Positions 8,963-17,584 of a DNA stretch of 33,554 nucleotides are shown here, piece by piece. The translations under genes and the position numbers were made by a program. Each line of letters opens with the position of its first letter. Within the stretch, counting starts at the first letter, position 1. A model generated the notes under the pieces. The model had not been told where the DNA came from. It made no database searches and saw only the letters and a list, made by a program, of their open reading frames with translations. The stretch comes from CAZBSE01 sp964494385 (GTDB lineage: Bacteria > Actinomycetota > Humimicrobiia > Humimicrobiales > Humimicrobiaceae), in contig CAZBSE010000019.1 in NCBI GenBank assembly GCA_964494385.1, positions 1-33,554 of the forward strand. The letters run 5' to 3'.

Positions 8963-9307
8963 ATGAGATGGGGTTTGCTGAAGCAAATGTCGCACCTCGA
9001 GCTTTACCTGAAAAGATGCTGCCGAAAATACCCTGAAGACTGGGAATATATTACCGGACATAAAGGGCTGGCCTTTCTGATAATGAAGTTATGGCTGGAA
9101 GCGGAAAAATTTGAAAATCTCATAAAGGATGATCCAAGATTCAATACGGACAGAGAATCTGTTTCAGAGTTTGTCTACAATCCGGATAATTATGAAATTA
9201 TTGAAAAGTTTTTTGATGATTCGGAAATTATAAGCTGCAGGAGTAAAACTTTCCCCCAGGCCAGTGAAGAGCTGGATGGGATAAAAACTTATGATATAAA
9301 TTCCTGA
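8963..9307 (+). CDS. Hypothetical protein, probably part of the broken lipoprotein
   Basis: Open frame of up to 114 codons. Its C-terminal two thirds (EDWEYITGHKGLAFLIMKLW, FENLIKDDPRF) look like real soluble protein. The first 25 codons overlap a better reading in another frame, and there is no ribosome site. I therefore take it as the downstream piece of the lipoprotein begun at 8763. No family recognised. It ends 107 bases before the radical SAM gene. Confidence 0.4.
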   Translation: MRWGLLKQMSHLELYLKRCCRKYPEDWEYITGHKGLAFLIMKLWLEAEKFENLIKDDPRFNTDRESVSEFVYNPDNYEIIEKFFDDSEIISCRSKTFPQASEELDGIKTYDINS

Positions 9308-9414
9308 TTTAATCAATCATTTTATCTTTCCCGGTTTTAATATAAAATGTGTCAAAAGGAGCGGACCTGCTCCAGGGTCAGTTTAATATTATCTTAGAAA
9401 GGGTAGACATACAG

Positions 9415-10473
9415 ATGGATCAGAAAAAAATAACAATATCAACCGCCGGAGTCTTTAAAGATGCTTTGAGGGTATCTATCAGGAAGCCTTCTATTGCACT
9501 TTTTTTCTTAAAGACCATATTAAATCAGAAAAGGGCGCAAAGAAAAAGATTGAGATGGATCGAGAAAGGGATCCAGGTACCTCCGGTTATGATATTTAGT
9601 ATCACCAATAAATGTAATCTAAATTGTAAAGGGTGCTACAATAAGACTTTAAGAATACCATCAAAAGAAGAGCTTGATACAGCCAAGATCATTGATATCT
9701 TAAATCAGGCAAAAGAACTGGGCATGTCATTTATAGTGGTGGCAGGAGGAGAGCCATTGATAAGGAAAGATTTCCTGGAGATTGTAAAGACTTTCCCCGA
9801 GCTGATTTTTCTGGTATTTACCAACGGCCTGCTTATAAACGGACCCCTGCTTGAGGAGATAAAAGCCAGGAGAAATTTGATCCCGGTTGTCAGCATAGAA
9901 GGTCACCTGGCGCAGACTGATTTGCGCAGGGGAGAAGGCGTCTTTAATCATCTAAGGACCGTAATAAAAAATCTGAAAAGAGAATCAATATTCTTTGGAA
10001 CCTCTTTAACTGCAACCAGACAGAATTTTGAATTGTTGACCGATGATTCTTTTGTAACTGGACTGGTAGGGAAAGGCTGCAAACTATTTTTCTATATTGA
10101 ATATACACCTATAGCTGAGGGTACCGAAAGCTGGGTACTTACGGAAGAACAGAGAAAAAAGATCCCGGGTATTATGGCGGGATACAGAAAAAGATTTTCA
10201 GCACTTTTTGCTGGGCTGCCGGCCGAGGAGGAAATGTTCGGGGGATGCCTTTCTGCCGGGAGAGGTTTTATCCATGTGAATGCCGAGGGAGATCTGGAAC
10301 CCTGCCCCTTTGCCCCGTTTTCAGATGTGAATCTTAGAGAGACTACCTTAAAGGAAGCGCTGCAGTCAAGACTGCTGAAAGAGATAAGGGAAAATCAGAC
10401 CATGCTGGATGAATCCGGAGGGGGCTGCTCCCTGTGGGCCAACAGGGAATGGGTCCAATCTTTGCTGAAGTAA
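9415..10473 (+). CDS. Radical SAM protein with C-terminal SPASM-like segment
   Basis: 352-residue radical S-adenosylmethionine enzyme. ATG 9415 is chosen over the GTG at 9349 because a GAAAGGG ribosome site lies just before it. The 4Fe-4S binding motif is CNLNCKGCYN (about residue 66). VAGGEPL is the SAM-binding GGE motif and VVSIEG a later barrel strand. Toward the C-terminus GGCLSAGRGFIHVNAEGDLEPCPF provides further cysteines of the kind that bind an auxiliary cluster in SPASM/Twitch proteins. Substrate unknown: no precursor peptide or partner enzyme is seen beside it. It converges on the MFS gene with only 5 bases between stops. Confidence 0.85.
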   Translation: MDQKKITISTAGVFKDALRVSIRKPSIALFFLKTILNQKRAQRKRLRWIEKGIQVPPVMIFSITNKCNLNCKGCYNKTLRIPSKEELDTAKIIDILNQAKELGMSFIVVAGGEPLIRKDFLEIVKTFPELIFLVFTNGLLINGPLLEEIKARRNLIPVVSIEGHLAQTDLRRGEGVFNHLRTVIKNLKRESIFFGTSLTATRQNFELLTDDSFVTGLVGKGCKLFFYIEYTPIAEGTESWVLTEEQRKKIPGIMAGYRKRFSALFAGLPAEEEMFGGCLSAGRGFIHVNAEGDLEPCPFAPFSDVNLRETTLKEALQSRLLKEIRENQTMLDESGGGCSLWANREWVQSLLK

Positions 10474-10478
10474 TTCGA

Positions 10479-11654
10479 TCAGCCTGGTTTCTTCTCAGAT
10501 TTATAATAAGAGCTCAAAATACTGGTAAAAACCACCAGCAAGAATATAGCAGTCAGGCTAATATAAATTACACTGCTTATTGAGACATTTTCTGACAGGT
10601 AACCTGCCGTATACTGGAAAATAATCACTCCCGTGAAACTGAAACTGTTTATTATGCTGGTAATAGAGCCGGAATGCCGGGGGCTTTGTTTTATACTCAT
10701 AGACAGGGAAGCGGCAGCTATACCTGAAAAAGAAAGGCCAAAAAGCATTATAAAAATAATTTTGAAAATCACCCGGTCCATAAAAAAGGAAATAAATAAA
10801 AACACGAAAGCCAGTATTGAAGAATATTGCATTAATTTTTTATCTTCAAATCTAGCCACCAGAGTACTTTTTATATACATCCCGATAGTAAAAGATAAAA
10901 GATATAAACTTAGTATCAGAGAACCGGTAGGTACCGGAACATTTAAATTTTTAAAATATGCAGTGAACCAGGTTCCAAAAGAAAATCCCAATCCTGCATG
11001 AAGGAAGTTAATAATTCCGCATAAAATAATAATTGAATTTGATAAGAATCTGCGGCTGGTGGTAAATAAACTTAAAAAATTTTCTTCGCTCTTTTTGTTA
11101 TGAAGGTCCTCAAGCCTGAATGATAATACTGTTATAAATAATAGTATATTTATAATTGCCAGGGATAAAAACAGGTATTTCCAGTTAAGGTTTAGAAATA
11201 AGATTCCGCTGACTAAAATCGGTGCAAGGAACGCACCGAATAGGAATCCCATATTTAGTCTTATTATTATTTTACTTCTATTTAAATGAAAGATGTCGCT
11301 GATTATGGAAACAGAATTTACTGCGAGCATCCCCCAGGACATCCCGAATACTATATAACTTAAGGTAAAGTAAATGAAACTGTCTGAAAGGTACAGACCC
11401 AAAAAGCTAACCGTATACAATATACTGCCTAAAATAAATATATTTCTTTTACCAAATCTTTCTGAAAGAATTCCTGAAAGCAGGCTTGTCAGCAGGAGCC
11501 CAAAAGCATTTAAAGAAAAGGTAGAACCGATTGTGTCTAAACTGACCTTAAAACCGTCTGCCAGTATTGGGATTAAGGGTCCGACAATGGACCCTCCCAG
11601 TCCCAGTAAAAATAATTGTATAAAAAAAAATATAAATAACTTTTTTCTGGCCAT
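10479..11654 (-). CDS. MFS transporter
   Basis: 391-residue major facilitator with about twelve hydrophobic helices. The N-terminus reads LFLLGLGGSIVGPLIPILAD and the loop 2-3 signature is GILSERFGKRNIF. It has the two six-helix halves and central charged loop (DLHNKKSEEN) of the family. Substrate cannot be deduced; the fold is that of sugar or drug exporters. ATG 11654 has no ribosome site but a TATAAT box 10 bases upstream. Confidence 0.85.
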   Translation of the reverse strand: MARKKLFIFFFIQLFLLGLGGSIVGPLIPILADGFKVSLDTIGSTFSLNAFGLLLTSLLSGILSERFGKRNIFILGSILYTVSFLGLYLSDSFIYFTLSYIVFGMSWGMLAVNSVSIISDIFHLNRSKIIIRLNMGFLFGAFLAPILVSGILFLNLNWKYLFLSLAIINILLFITVLSFRLEDLHNKKSEENFLSLFTTSRRFLSNSIIILCGIINFLHAGLGFSFGTWFTAYFKNLNVPVPTGSLILSLYLLSFTIGMYIKSTLVARFEDKKLMQYSSILAFVFLFISFFMDRVIFKIIFIMLFGLSFSGIAAASLSMSIKQSPRHSGSITSIINSFSFTGVIIFQYTAGYLSENVSISSVIYISLTAIFLLVVFTSILSSYYKSEKKPG

Positions 11655-11664
11655 TAAATTTTAA

Positions 11665-11693
11665 ATTATAATATTATTGATATAGAATTTAAA
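11665..11693 (-). promoter_or_regulatory. Promoter of the MFS gene
   Basis: Read on the reverse strand: TTTAAA (11693-11688), 17-base spacer, TATAAT (11670-11665). Ten bases separate the -10 from ATG 11654, so the transcript would have almost no leader. Confidence 0.4.
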
Positions 11694-11759
11694 GTGTATC
11701 TGAGCAACTTTTATCTGAAATGTTTTGAATTGGCAGTCAATCTGTATTTTATGTTTTTA

Positions 11760-12281
11760 TCAATCTTCCATAAACTCATGCGGGTAATTAACCGTACCGG
11801 CTTTACCCTCTAACGCTTTTCCGGTTAGCTCCACAGCCATAAAAGCATCATCTGAAACTGCAAAAGGGCATTTTATATTCCATGCTGAGGCTGCTTTAAA
11901 TCCAAATTTCGGATAATAATCTTTATGTCCAAGAACTATTATGGAGTCAAACCCAAGTTCTCTGGCTCCTGCCATTCCCTTTTTAATCAGTTCGGATCCG
12001 ATTCCCTGTTTCTGGAATGAAGGGATAACAGCCATAGGGGCCAGTGCCAGTGTTTTAAAAACAGAATTTCCTACAATCTCTATCTTTGAAAAAAGAATAT
12101 GGCCGACAATCTTTTCACCAACCTCTGCAACAAGCGAGAGATCGGGAATAAAATTTTCACCTTTTCTTATTCTCTCAACAAGCCTACTTTCATTTTCCTG
12201 CCCGAAAGCCAATTTATTTACTATATAGATTTTTCCATAATCTCTTTCTTGCTCTTTTCTTATCAGTAGTTTGAAATCCAT
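11760..12281 (-). CDS. GNAT family N-acetyltransferase
   Basis: About 173 residues. It transfers an acetyl group from acetyl-CoA to an unknown amine. The fold is visible as RKEQERDYGKIYIVNKLAF at the N-terminus, the substrate strands VGHILFSKIEI, the acetyl-CoA segment ALAPMAVIPSFQKQGIGSEL with the Q-x-x-G-x-G/A loop, and IIVLGHKDYYPKFGFKAAS near the end, as in YhbS-type proteins. ATG 12281 is preferred to the in-frame TTG at 12287. No ribosome site. It lies 40 bases after the ABC operon on the same strand and may be cotranscribed. Confidence 0.85.
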   Translation of the reverse strand: MDFKLLIRKEQERDYGKIYIVNKLAFGQENESRLVERIRKGENFIPDLSLVAEVGEKIVGHILFSKIEIVGNSVFKTLALAPMAVIPSFQKQGIGSELIKKGMAGARELGFDSIIVLGHKDYYPKFGFKAASAWNIKCPFAVSDDAFMAVELTGKALEGKAGTVNYPHEFMED

Positions 12282-12321
12282 GTTCAATATATATGATTTT
12301 ATTATGATATTTTAACAGAAT

Positions 12322-13074
12322 TTATTCTCCTTTACTGGAAAGGACAATATTTTCTTTTGTAAGGAGGCGGGAAGAGCAAAGGACAGCTGTCCAAATAACC
12401 GCAGTTCCGGCCAGATACCATAAGCAAAAAGACCAGGAAGTAAGGTTAATGTTCCCGGTGACCATTCCCAATGGTATCCCCATCATCAGGCCGAATCCTA
12501 CTATAAAAGAAGGTGCTATTGCTATATCGGGGTTTCTTGCCAGAGAGAAAAGAACAATAAACAGCAGCAGCCCCAAAAACAGCAGGGGATTGATAAGAAG
12601 GCTGGTAATCATCAGTGGAACCGGCAGTAAAATGTCTCCGGTAGCAGGTCTTACGGTAATAAGATTTATTGAAAGCAATACTATCAGTGTGGATACTACA
12701 GAGATAACAAATCCCGGAAGAAAGATAGCCAGGCTTTTGCCTATCCAGATCTCTTTTGGGGTGAGTGTCGTTGCACAGAGCGAAGCAATATTACCATTTA
12801 CCTTCTCTTTTATTATAGGAAGGCTTGAGAAAGCCCAGATAAAAGTCATAAGAACGAGTAATGGCAGATAATAAGCCATGAGGCCTATTATCAATTCAAG
12901 CATGGGCAGGGCAATCATTTTTATCTGAAGCCACTCCTGCCTGCCCAGGATAATATTTGTTACGACAGCAGCTGTGGTGGTGATTATGGTAAATACGATG
13001 ACTATAATCAAAAAAGAACTCGTCTGCCGCTGTTCCCTGAAATCTCTATTAAAAACGATAGTTATTCTTCTCAA
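12322..13074 (-). CDS. ABC-2 type transporter permease (second subunit)
   Basis: 250-residue membrane protein with about six helices. The conserved central stretch is LPIIKEKVNGNIASLCATTLTPKEIWIGK split over two loops, typical of ABC-2 permeases that follow a NatA/CcmA-like ATPase. It begins 9 bases after the preceding permease and has clear sequence likeness to it (both carry GNI-x-SL-x-AT and K-x-IWI-x-K-x-LAIF-x-PG), so the pair arose by duplication and probably forms a heterodimeric channel. Confidence 0.8.
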   Translation of the reverse strand: MRRITIVFNRDFREQRQTSSFLIIVIVFTIITTTAAVVTNIILGRQEWLQIKMIALPMLELIIGLMAYYLPLLVLMTFIWAFSSLPIIKEKVNGNIASLCATTLTPKEIWIGKSLAIFLPGFVISVVSTLIVLLSINLITVRPATGDILLPVPLMITSLLINPLLFLGLLLFIVLFSLARNPDIAIAPSFIVGFGLMMGIPLGMVTGNINLTSWSFCLWYLAGTAVIWTAVLCSSRLLTKENIVLSSKGE

Positions 13075-13083
13075 ATCGGACTC

Positions 13084-13827
13084 CTAACATGATAAGACTA
13101 TTTTCTCTTTTGTAAGACGGGGCTGAAGAAAGAAAGTAATAATTATGATCACTAAAGCCAGTCCAATATTGGCAGTAGCGAAGGACCATGAGGTGGAAGT
13201 TAGGATATTAGTATGGAGTATTAGCTGAATCACGATATTGATCATAACCGGTAAAAAGATCTGAGCGATTATGTTGCCGGTGGCCGGCTTTCCGGTCAGC
13301 CCAATAAGATAGACCAGAAGGCCGAGACAGAGATAGACAAGCGGAGCAGCAATAAAGCTGTTCACAACTATCCAGGGATTAATTATAAAACCTGTACCGG
13401 GAATAAAATATATATAGTTGACAGCAATCAGAGTTATAAGTGTAAAGATCTCTCCGATTACCAATCCAGGTATAAAGATAGCCAGGCCTTTGGCTATCCA
13501 GATATCTTTGATTTTGATTGGTGTGGCCAGAAGTGACTCTATATTCCCTCTTGTTTTTTCCCTTGTCATGGACTGAAAGCCATACGAATTAAGATTTACC
13601 CCTAATGTCAAAAAGCATGTACTATACATGATCAGACCTAGGTAAAGTTCCAGATCTGCCCTGTCTGGTGATGCTGTACTAACAGCCGGTTCTATAAGAA
13701 GGATACAGAAAAGAATGACCAGGAGGGCGGCGATCACAAGGGTAACAATTATAAATACAATACCTACAGTTTTCAGCCTGAGATTATTTCCAATGCTGGC
13801 AATGATTAAAAGGCGTATATTCTTCAT
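13084..13827 (-). CDS. ABC-2 type transporter permease (first subunit)
   Basis: 247-residue membrane protein with about six helices and the segments MTREKTRGNIESLLATPIK and DIWIAKGLAIFIPG, shared with the next gene. The start overlaps the ATPase stop by 4 bases, so translation is coupled. Likely exporter channel half; substrate not evident (antibiotic, peptide or sodium export are known for such systems). Confidence 0.8.
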   Translation of the reverse strand: MKNIRLLIIASIGNNLRLKTVGIVFIIVTLVIAALLVILFCILLIEPAVSTASPDRADLELYLGLIMYSTCFLTLGVNLNSYGFQSMTREKTRGNIESLLATPIKIKDIWIAKGLAIFIPGLVIGEIFTLITLIAVNYIYFIPGTGFIINPWIVVNSFIAAPLVYLCLGLLVYLIGLTGKPATGNIIAQIFLPVMINIVIQLILHTNILTSTSWSFATANIGLALVIIIITFFLQPRLTKEKIVLSC

Positions 13828-14750
13828 GATGGCTCAGCCTCTTTTAGGATAGCGGCATACATCTCTTCCAGGGATGCCTCTCTTTTTACTGCTTCCTCTA
13901 TTTTTATATCCCGGCTGGCAAGAAAACTTATTATATCCGAGACCCCTGTTCCTTTACGGGGTGAGAAAATAAGACTCTTTTCCTTCCTTTCCTTCAGCCC
14001 CAGATAGGTTAGTTTTTTAAGTTCCGCCAGCAGTGACTCTGGGATGATTTTTGTTGTTTTTATCACCACTCCACCCCTGCCCATTTTCTGCCTCAGACTT
14101 TCAAGATTGCCGTACAACTTTATTTCTCCCCTGTCTATCAGGGCGATGCGGTTACAGATACGCTGTACCTCGTCAAGATTATGCGAACTTAAAAAAATGG
14201 TCTTATTTTCCCTGTGCGCTACATCCAGCATTATTTGCCTTATTTCTATCTGTCCGGAGGGGTCGACTCCGGCGGTAGGCTCATCCATTACCAGGACCTC
14301 CGGATCGTGGACCATAGCTCTTGCCAGAGTCAGCCTCTGTCTCATTCCCCTGGAATAAGTGCTTACCTTGTCTTTAGCCCTGTCATCAAGATTTACCATG
14401 CGCAGAAGCTTGTCAAACTTTACTGAAGCTTCGGACAGGCGGTATATCCTTGAGTAAAACTTAAGATTCTCTTCGGCTGTCATACTATCGTAGAGACCGT
14501 CTTTATCAAGGACAAAACCTATTTTCATTCTGGTCTCACTCAGATTAATGTCCTGTCCCAGAATATTAAGTTTACCCGAGTCTGCCTGAAGCAGACCAAG
14601 AAGTATCCTGATGGTGGTGGTCTTTCCGGCTCCATTGGGGCCCAGATAACCGAAAATATCTTTTTTTTCTACGGTGAAGCTTATTCCCTTGAGGACTTCA
14701 CGGTTCCCCAGAGTCTTTTTTATGTTTTCTATACTTATGGCTGAATTCAT
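13824..14750 (-). CDS. ABC transporter ATP-binding protein
   Basis: 308-residue cytoplasmic ATPase of the CcmA/NatA/DrrA type. Walker A is GPNGAGKTT, the Q-loop region is near GFVLDKDGLYDSMTAEENL, the signature is YSRGMRQRL, Walker B is VLVMDEPTAGVD, and the H-loop is SSHNLDE. After residue 220 there is the usual accessory domain (AVKREASLEEMYAAIL). It drives the two permeases encoded after it and follows the AbrB-type regulator by 33 bases. Confidence 0.92.
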   Translation of the reverse strand: MNSAISIENIKKTLGNREVLKGISFTVEKKDIFGYLGPNGAGKTTTIRILLGLLQADSGKLNILGQDINLSETRMKIGFVLDKDGLYDSMTAEENLKFYSRIYRLSEASVKFDKLLRMVNLDDRAKDKVSTYSRGMRQRLTLARAMVHDPEVLVMDEPTAGVDPSGQIEIRQIMLDVAHRENKTIFLSSHNLDEVQRICNRIALIDRGEIKLYGNLESLRQKMGRGGVVIKTTKIIPESLLAELKKLTYLGLKERKEKSLIFSPRKGTGVSDIISFLASRDIKIEEAVKREASLEEMYAAILKEAEPS

Positions 14751-14783
14751 TTATTATCCTTGGGTCTTATTATATTATTGAGA

Positions 14784-15029
14784 TTATTTCTTCTCTTTAT
14801 TCTTTATGAACGGCTGCATTTCACTATAGAACTTTACAGTGCCGTCCATTGTTCTCTGCATGATATCAGCAGTGACAATTCCAAGCCCTTTTTCCAGGTC
14901 CCCGAAAACAAGCAGCTTGTCTCCGGTTTTAATTTTAAAATCATTCCTGGCGCCTGCCGGTATTACCATCTGCCCCCGCTCGCTTACCGTTACCGAGCCG
15001 TAAAACTTCTTATCTTTTGGTGCTTCCAT
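14784..15029 (-). CDS. AbrB/MazE-family transcriptional regulator
   Basis: 81-residue swapped-hairpin DNA-binding protein. The domain is visible as GSVTVSERGQMVIPAGARND followed by GDKLLVFGD. It is first in the ABC exporter operon, with a GGAG ribosome site before ATG 15029 and a strong promoter upstream. It probably controls its own operon through the inverted repeat just before its start. The C-terminal tail is lysine-rich and short. Confidence 0.88.
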   Translation of the reverse strand: MEAPKDKKFYGSVTVSERGQMVIPAGARNDFKIKTGDKLLVFGDLEKGLGIVTADIMQRTMDGTVKFYSEMQPFIKNKEKK

Positions 15030-15047
15030 GCCTAATTCTCCGCTTAT

Positions 15048-15076
15048 GTAAATATTACAAGATTTATCTTATTTAC
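15048..15076. promoter_or_regulatory. Inverted repeat between promoter and regulator start
   Basis: Arms GTAAATA (15048-15054) and TATTTAC (15070-15076) are exact complements. They sit between the -10 box and the AbrB-type start codon, where a repressor would block transcription. Operator function is inferred. Confidence 0.4.
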
Positions 15077-15083
15077 AAAGCAT

Positions 15084-15112
15084 ATCATACTAAGGGATTG
15101 AGGCACTGTCAA
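15084..15112 (-). promoter_or_regulatory. Promoter of the AbrB/ABC exporter operon
   Basis: Reverse-strand TTGACA (15112-15107), exact 17-base spacer, TATGAT (15089-15084, 5 of 6 to consensus). About 55 bases lie between the -10 and the start codon. Confidence 0.75.
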
Positions 15113-15248
15113 GCGGATAGATTGTCTTTTTACCTCGATAGGACCCATATACTCAGAATATCACCTAAAAACCGGTAGGATAAAAAGAGCTTTTGTATAT
15201 CAATTCTGGTTTGCAAAAATCACAATAGCAGATATTGGCCTGGAAAGA

Positions 15249-16091
15249 TCAATCTATTGCCCTCAATAACCGTTTCCTTATATATGATTTAAAGAATAAG
15301 GAAATTGGAATTAAAATTATATATAAGGTCAATATGGCAATGTTAGGGACCATTCTGACCGGACCATCAAGAAATTGTCTTATGATTTCACTACCGTAGA
15401 AAAATTTCCTGATTATTTCAGCAAATAAGACAAAGACTATTCCAAAAGCTACCGGCAATATAAACATCCAGTAATTATGTGTTGAAGTCAGTTTCTTTGT
15501 GACAGGTATTAGGATGAAAGAAAGTATAAAAAAGAATGTTATCATGCTTATATCAATTCTGGTTTCAAAAAAGCTCATATCTATTTGTTCAAACCATATA
15601 AACATACTCGAACCTATTATAAAAAATACAAAGTACATAATTCCGTCAATTATACTTAAAACCGGTAACCTGCCCGGTTTAGCATAAGTTATAAGTATTT
15701 CTCCGGCAAAAGTTTCCGGATTGCCAATAGTATCTCCAGCTGCCTTTCCGGACTTTTGAGCCGAAATGAGTATGTCAAGCACATCTTCTTTGATTTCTTT
15801 TTTAGCAGCACCTGAGAGCTGGGAACTCATAACGGTATCTCTGATTATTTCATATTTTTGAAAATATTCATTACTTAGCATTTTTTCAAATTTTCTTTTA
15901 CGCACCTTTAAAAAATAAACTATAGGAACAGAAATAATACTAAGCAGTATGATAATTCCCATCAAAATAAAAGAATTGATATTAATGGCATTGTTATTTA
16001 TGGTGTATTTTAAATTTAGAATTACGGTTGCAATTACACACAACGCCAGAAAAATTGAAGTCATTAAAACTATTTTATTTCTGTTTGTCAT
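15249..16091 (-). CDS. Integral membrane protein paired with a PadR regulator
   Basis: About 280 residues. Two N-terminal helices, then a charged cytoplasmic stretch (residues about 65-125: RKFEKMLSNEYFQKYEIIRD, DVLDILISAQKSGK, GNPETFAGEIL), then four to five helices. The cytoplasmic part resembles the DUF1048/DUF1700-type proteins that often follow PadR regulators. ATG 16091 is chosen because the GGAAGG ribosome site lies 8 bases before it; ATG 16097 or GTG 16100 are alternatives. It overlaps the PadR gene by about 17 bases, which implies translational coupling. Function unknown, perhaps membrane stress sensing. Confidence 0.7.
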   Translation of the reverse strand: MTNRNKIVLMTSIFLALCVIATVILNLKYTINNNAININSFILMGIIILLSIISVPIVYFLKVRKRKFEKMLSNEYFQKYEIIRDTVMSSQLSGAAKKEIKEDVLDILISAQKSGKAAGDTIGNPETFAGEILITYAKPGRLPVLSIIDGIMYFVFFIIGSSMFIWFEQIDMSFFETRIDISMITFFFILSFILIPVTKKLTSTHNYWMFILPVAFGIVFVLFAEIIRKFFYGSEIIRQFLDGPVRMVPNIAILTLYIILIPISLFFKSYIRKRLLRAID

Positions 16092-16413
16092 TTTCATCAC
16101 CTTCCATTACTTCATTAACGATATTTTTAATCCTATCCCATATATCTTTGAATTCCTGCAAGCTTTCCTTTCCGGCTTTGGTAAGGGAATAATACTTTCT
16201 CATGGGACCAAACGGCGAGGGTCTTCTGTCAATCTTTAGATACTCCTTATTCTGCAATCTTGTCAATATCGGATAAACTGTTGCTTCATTGACTTCAAAG
16301 CCTAAAATGTTTAATTTTTCCACGGCCTTATACCCATATATTTCTTCTTTTTCTACAATTTTTAGGATACAACCCTCCAGTATCCCTTTTACAATCTGAG
16401 TATCGCTATTCAT
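16075..16413 (-). CDS. PadR family transcriptional regulator
   Basis: 112-residue winged-helix repressor. EGCILKIVEKEEIYGYKAVE and ATVYPILTRLQNKEYL are the PadR recognition-helix region, followed by SPFGPMRKYYSLTKAG and a C-terminal dimer helix. AGGAG lies 7 bases before ATG 16413. It is cotranscribed with the membrane protein that overlaps its 3' end. A palindrome and promoter just upstream suggest autorepression. Confidence 0.9.
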   Translation of the reverse strand: MNSDTQIVKGILEGCILKIVEKEEIYGYKAVEKLNILGFEVNEATVYPILTRLQNKEYLKIDRRPSPFGPMRKYYSLTKAGKESLQEFKDIWDRIKNIVNEVMEGDENDKQK

Positions 16414-16424
16414 TACCTTACTCC

Positions 16425-16437
16425 TATGTAATACATA
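16425..16437. promoter_or_regulatory. Candidate PadR operator
   Basis: TATGTAATACATA is a perfect palindrome of 6-base arms with one central base. It contains the ATGT/ACAT half-sites typical of PadR operators and lies between the -10 and the PadR start. A related ATGTATTGT overlaps the -35 at 16471-16479. Confidence 0.5.
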
Positions 16438-16454
16438 ATAGCTTTTATCTGTAT

Positions 16455-16482
16455 AATATACCTACCTACTATGTATTGTCAA
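16455..16482 (-). promoter_or_regulatory. Promoter of the PadR/membrane-protein pair
   Basis: Reverse-strand TTGACA (16482-16477), 16-base spacer, TATATT (16460-16455). TATTAT with an 18-base spacer is an equal alternative. Confidence 0.6.
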
Positions 16483-16584
16483 GTAGTTTGATAAAAATAT
16501 TTTAGGAAATTTTATTTGAAGATATAAAATTTGCGGACCCGATGCAGACCTATCTGCAATTTAATATTATTTAAACGTTTAAAT

Positions 16585-16643
16585 TGGCTGCTCAAAGGCG
16601 TGGAATTTCGAACTGATTTTTAAAGCAATTGACTCACTTGAAG
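16585..16643 (+). repeat. Dispersed repeat, copy 1 (diverged)
   Basis: Starts TGGCTG and reaches GGAATTTCGAACTG followed by ATTTTTAAAGCAATT. It aligns without gaps to the copies at 25908, 26598 and 28427. The middle 13 bases differ. It lies in the 382-base gap between the PadR and the 262-residue membrane protein; besides this repeat and the PadR promoter nothing else is recognised in that gap. Confidence 0.6.
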
Positions 16644-16795
16644 AATCCATATGATGCCGAGTGGCGGTAATTCAAGTTTATAAGACATGTTAGGCAATAT
16701 TTTAAATTAAAATATAAAAGGGGAAAATGAATATAGGAAAATGTATATTAAAACAAGTCCCGTAAATAAAGAAACTGTATTTTACCTTTAAACTT

Positions 16796-17584
16796 CTAAT
16801 AGTTTATGTTATTTAACTTATCTATAAGCGGACCCAGCAGCTGCTTTAAGCTTTTATAATCTTTTTCTTTTCTTATGGAACAAGAATATTTGTTACCGTT
16901 TTTTGTTGTAATAGTGAGGCCATTAGAGATATCACTTAATACGATTTTATTAATATTATCAAAAGAGATTTTAATATGGCTCAGGCAATTTTCAATCAAC
17001 TCACTTAATTTCATGGTGCCGACCATTTCGGCAAGGACCCTCTCAATATCTTCCTGCATGGCTATCCACTGCCATTTGCTTATATCTGTACCTGATATAA
17101 CTTTTCCCGAACCTTTAAGAGGTACCGATACGACCCAGATATTTTTATCTGTAACAATCAGTGAATTTTCAGGAGCTATATTCCTGCCAGCTCCGAAAAA
17201 CGAATATGAGCCCGAACCGGAACCATATCTCATTATTCCGGTAAAATATTTTTTGATTTTTTCCCGCGGATCGATAATTATTTTTCTATCCTTTAAATCA
17301 TTTAATGATCTGTTTTTTACCGAAATAACCCTTTTTAGGGTAACTGCCTCAAAGATTGTTAAAAGTAAAAAAACAAGGAAGGCAGCAATACCGATCGTTT
17401 TGGAAAACCCTCTTGATATAAAAAATATTGATACAGCAGATACAATAATAGTAAGGATCATAAATATAAGGAGCCTTGTCGAACTTTTTATTATACCTAC
17501 TGTCCTAACGCTGTCTGTAAAATATCCGGTTCTGCCTGAGTCAGTGTCTTTAATTGTATTATCTTTTTTTATTTTATGCGCCAA
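16796..17584 (-). CDS. Membrane protein with PH-like domain, unknown function
   Basis: About 262 residues. Two close membrane helices (residues about 35-80) are followed by a soluble part with DRKIIIDPREKIKKYFTGIM, a serine/glycine-rich loop GSGSGSYSFFGAGRN and beta strands (SLIVTDKNIWVVSVPL, NGLTITTKNGNKYSCSI) like those of bacterial PH domains. The start is uncertain: TTG 17584 has no ribosome site and the frame stays open about 10 codons further upstream without an ATG. The gene stands alone, divergent from typA. No named family recognised. Confidence 0.65.
   Translation of the reverse strand: MAHKIKKDNTIKDTDSGRTGYFTDSVRTVGIIKSSTRLLIFMILTIIVSAVSIFFISRGFSKTIGIAAFLVFLLLTIFEAVTLKRVISVKNRSLNDLKDRKIIIDPREKIKKYFTGIMRYGSGSGSYSFFGAGRNIAPENSLIVTDKNIWVVSVPLKGSGKVISGTDISKWQWIAMQEDIERVLAEMVGTMKLSELIENCLSHIKISFDNINKIVLSDISNGLTITTKNGNKYSCSIRKEKDYKSLKQLLGPLIDKLNNINY

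Noticed and set aside
9358..9373. Hairpin GGAGC/GCTCC before the radical SAM gene as a terminator or riboswitch
   Set aside because: A five-base stem without a T run or any conserved aptamer pattern; probably chance.
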